Source: Pelagibacteraceae bacterium AG-422-N09
Lineage (GTDB): Bacteria; Pseudomonadota; Alphaproteobacteria; Pelagibacterales; AG-422-B15
Direction: 5' to 3'
NCBI GenBank assembly: GCA_003213515.1
Contig: QCMV01000003.1
Span: 1-64,000 of the forward strand
Length of the DNA stretch: 64,000 nucleotides
In this document: one piece after another, positions 61,596-64,000 of the stretch
Layout: the number at the start of each line of letters is the position of its first letter
Position numbering within the stretch: the first letter of the stretch is position 1
The notes under the pieces: model-generated
Seen by the model: only the letters and a program-made list of their open reading frames with translations
Told to the model about the DNA's origin: nothing
The model's database searches: none
Translations under genes and position numbers: made by a program

Positions 61596-64000
61596 GTTCA
61601 GATTTAAATAGATACAGAAAAAATAAGCAAGTCTTGGAAGAAGGGCACCTTTATAGTCCTAAACAAGAGCACGATGCATGCGGTGTTGGCTTTGTAGCAT
61701 CAGTTGATGGTAAGCAAAGAAGAGAAGTTGTAGAAGGTGGTATCGATGCGCTAAAAGCTGTGTGGCACAGAGGTGCTGTTGATGCTGATGGTAAGACAGG
61801 GGATGGTGCCGGCATACTTACTCAAATACCTATAAACTTCTTTGATGACGAAATTGCTAAAACAGGCCATGAAAAAAGAGACGAGCCTTTAGGCATTGGT
61901 ATGATGTTTTTGCCAAGAAACGACTATGCAGCATTAGAAAAATGTCGAACAATAATTGAGTCTGAACTTCTTGATCATGGATACTATATATATGGCTGGA
62001 GACAAGTGCCTATTAATAACAGTGTTATTGGTGAAAAAGCTAATTCAACTAGACCTGAGATTGAGCAGGTTATGTTTGTTAATAACATTGAAAGAGAAAG
62101 TAATTTTGACTATTCAAAAGAATTATATCTAGTAAGACGTCGACTTGAAAAGAGAATAGCAAAACAGCAAATTAATGGATTTTATGTATGCTCTCTAAGT
62201 TTTGAGTCAATTATTTACAAGGGACTATTTTTAGCTGAACAGCTTTCCATATTCTATCCTGATTTAGCAAATAATAATTTTGTTTCTTCTTATGCAGTGT
62301 TTCATCAGAGATATTCTACAAATACCTTTCCATCCTGGGGTTTGGCGCAACCATTTAGAATGTTGGCTCACAATGGGGAGATAAATACAATTTCCGGAAA
62401 TACAAACTGGATGAGAAATCATCAAACAAGAATTACATCAGAAATTTTTGGTGATGATAGTGAACAAGTTAAACCAATTATCGAAAAAAATGTTTCTGAC
62501 TCTGCTGCCTTAGATGCCGCATTTGAATTATATGTTAGAGCTGGAAGATCAGTTCCTCTTGTTAAAACTCTTCTAATACCAGAGGCGTGGTCAAAAAGAA
62601 GTGAACTGATGCCAATTGAGCATAGAAATATGTATGAGTTTTCTAATGCTATTGTAGAACCATGGGATGGACCCGCAGCAATAGCAGCAGTTGACGGAAA
62701 TTGGATTATTGGTGGTATGGATCGAAATGGCTTAAGGCCAATGCGGTACTCTGTATCAAATGACAACATAATATACGTTGGTTCTGAAACAGGAATGGTC
62801 AGGGTTGATGAGTCAAAGATAGTTGAAAAAGGCAGACTGGGCCCTGGAGATATAATTGGAATAAATTTGAAGGAAGGAAAAATTTATCGTAACTCTGATT
62901 TAAAAGACTATCTTGCGAAAGAAGCTCCTTATGAAGAGTATGTCAAAAAAATAATTCGATTAGATAAAAGAGTAACTGTTTCAAGAGAGACGACAGTTAT
63001 AGAAACTGAAAAATTAAGAAAAAGAATGATCGCGGCTGGTTTCACAATGGAAGAACTAGAACTTATTCTTCATCCAATGGTGAGTGATGCCAAGGAATCT
63101 ACTGGAAGCATGGGTGATGATACTCCTGTTGCAGTATTATCCGACAAGTATCGACCATTATCTCATTTTTTTAGACAAAAGTTTAGTCAGGTAACAAACC
63201 CTCCAATTGATAGTCTAAGAGAGCAAAGCAGAATGAGTTTAAAAACTCGATTTGGAAATTTACAAGATATTCTATCTCCTAATCCTTATGAAGAAAATGT
63301 TTTTGTAATTGATAGTCCATTTATAACAAATGGGTTGTTCAAAAAGATTTCTGCTCGGGGACAAGAGTCTACAACTGTAATTGATTGTACAGTTCATAAG
63401 GATAATTTTAATTTAAAAGAGGAAATAAAGCGTATTCAATTCGAGTCTGAGACTGCAGTTTTAAGCGGAAAGTCTCATATTGTTCTGTCTGATATTAGTG
63501 CGGACCATGACAAATTATCTTTACCAATGATATTGATCACCGCTGCAGTTCACACAGATTTGACACGTAAAGGTATAAGATCTTTTGTATCATTGCATGT
63601 AAGGTCTGCAGAGTGTCTGGATACTCATTACTTTGCTGTACTTATTGGTGTTGGCGCCACGACCGTTAACCCTTACTTAGCATTGGACTGTATTTATGAA
63701 AGACAACAAAAAGGACTTTTTGGAAATCTATCTTACGAGGAATGTGTTGAGCGATATAAAAAAGCAGTAGACCAAGGCTTACTCAAGGTTATGTCTAAGC
63801 TTGGAATTTCAGTTATCAGTGCTTACAGGGGCGGATTTAATTTTGAAGCTGTCGGCTTAAGCCGTTCAATGGTTAATGAATATTTCCTAGGTGTACAAAG
63901 TCGTATGTCTGGCATTGGTTTATCCGGAATTGAAAAAAAACTAACCGATCTTCATAATTATGCGTATTCGGATAGCGTACAAACATTGCCAATTGGTGGT
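61592..64000 (+). CDS. gltB: Glutamate synthase large subunit (partial, runs off window)
   Basis: The first 803 codons of a protein that is about 1500 residues in the family; it is missing from the ORF track because it has no stop in the window. After a 29-residue propeptide the glutaminase nucleophile Cys30 appears (HDACGVGF), then the class II amidotransferase domain (WHRGAVDADG, GDGAGIL, HNGEINT, GRNWM-like NTNWMRNH) to about 430, then the central domain. It makes two glutamates from glutamine and 2-oxoglutarate. ATGA overlap with gltD. Confidence 0.96.
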   Translation, partial: MSSDLNRYRKNKQVLEEGHLYSPKQEHDACGVGFVASVDGKQRREVVEGGIDALKAVWHRGAVDADGKTGDGAGILTQIPINFFDDEIAKTGHEKRDEPLGIGMMFLPRNDYAALEKCRTIIESELLDHGYYIYGWRQVPINNSVIGEKANSTRPEIEQVMFVNNIERESNFDYSKELYLVRRRLEKRIAKQQINGFYVCSLSFESIIYKGLFLAEQLSIFYPDLANNNFVSSYAVFHQRYSTNTFPSWGLAQPFRMLAHNGEINTISGNTNWMRNHQTRITSEIFGDDSEQVKPIIEKNVSDSAALDAAFELYVRAGRSVPLVKTLLIPEAWSKRSELMPIEHRNMYEFSNAIVEPWDGPAAIAAVDGNWIIGGMDRNGLRPMRYSVSNDNIIYVGSETGMVRVDESKIVEKGRLGPGDIIGINLKEGKIYRNSDLKDYLAKEAPYEEYVKKIIRLDKRVTVSRETTVIETEKLRKRMIAAGFTMEELELILHPMVSDAKESTGSMGDDTPVAVLSDKYRPLSHFFRQKFSQVTNPPIDSLREQSRMSLKTRFGNLQDILSPNPYEENVFVIDSPFITNGLFKKISARGQESTTVIDCTVHKDNFNLKEEIKRIQFESETAVLSGKSHIVLSDISADHDKLSLPMILITAAVHTDLTRKGIRSFVSLHVRSAECLDTHYFAVLIGVGATTVNPYLALDCIYERQQKGLFGNLSYEECVERYKKAVDQGLLKVMSKLGISVISAYRGGFNFEAVGLSRSMVNEYFLGVQSRMSGIGLSGIEKKLTDLHNYAYSDSVQTLPIGG

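Noticed and set aside
62422-62769. 115-aa minus-strand ORF near the window end
   Set aside because: It is the antisense of gltB, which the track omits because it has no stop in the window.
1-64000. CRISPR arrays, insertion sequences, prophage, attachment sites, rRNA
   Set aside because: No regularly spaced direct repeats, transposase or integrase frames, or rRNA-like stretches were seen; the only tRNA is at 54868-54943 and shows no flanking duplication.

Overview
The window looks like chromosome from a low-GC (by eye about one third G+C), gene-dense, free-living marine-type alphaproteobacterium. The order aroA-cmk-rpsA-ihfB-pyrF-trpF-trpB-trpA-accD-folC, the rnd-kdsD-lptC-lptA-lptB block and the FYDLN-acid protein next to aroA are alphaproteobacterial. 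Genes overlap by 1-11 nt or are separated by a few bases, and there are no insertion sequences, phage genes, CRISPR arrays or rRNA. No gap without a gene exceeds about 200 bp. I cannot assign a genus.

Layout. 0-5 kb: ammonium channel amtB, a dienelactone-hydrolase-like enzyme, an SOS mutagenesis pair umuD-umuC under a visible LexA-type box, and an alpha/beta hydrolase. 5-10.3 kb: a branched-chain amino acid type ABC importer, with the binding protein convergent to a livGFHM operon. 10.3-14.2 kb: DMT exporter, SLT lipoprotein, pdxA, LysE-type exporter, gamma-glutamyl hydrolase (PuuD-like). 14.3-19.1 kb: glutaryl-CoA dehydrogenase plus putrescine/cadaverine-type aminotransferase, then GNAT, MFS and a BetI-like TetR regulator.

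19.2-37.2 kb is a large amine-catabolism island. It has two tandem PYROXD2-like flavoproteins, a GcvT/DMGDH-type protein, a second class III aminotransferase, a Rieske oxygenase, a PuuB/DadA-type flavoprotein, a PotABC-like importer with a convergent Tat-exported binding protein, an amidase, a Rieske-oxygenase paralogue that has lost its Rieske cluster, a PuuA-like glutamine synthetase homologue, an AlaX-like protein and an ECHDC3-like enoyl-CoA hydratase. Two copies of the same inverted repeat (TTGAA-N6-TTCAA) sit over the -35 elements of two promoters here. One of them lies between the divergent TetR gene and the island, so this looks like a repressor-controlled regulon. I infer import and stepwise oxidation/demethylation of a methylated or polyamine-type nitrogen compound; the substrate is not deducible from sequence.

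37-44.5 kb: DMT exporter, DjlA-like co-chaperone, two tiny ORFs, pdxH, FieF-like cation exporter, SH3 protein, secreted nuclease, exonuclease I, RmuC. 44.5-64 kb: core biosynthesis and envelope genes (trxA, folC, accD, trpABF, pyrF, ihfB, rpsA, cmk, aroA, tRNA-Ala(GGC), lptBAC, kdsD, rnd, complex-I-associated NDUFA9-like protein, uppP), ending in gltD and a gltB that runs off the window.

The most unusual signals are: (i) the Rieske-less Rieske oxygenase paralogue; (ii) a TrpB and TrpA in the canonical trp position whose active-site and interface motifs are strongly altered (TrpB catalytic Glu to Asp); (iii) the twin operator/promoter architecture of the amine island; (iv) a duplicated 17-bp element upstream of gltDB.
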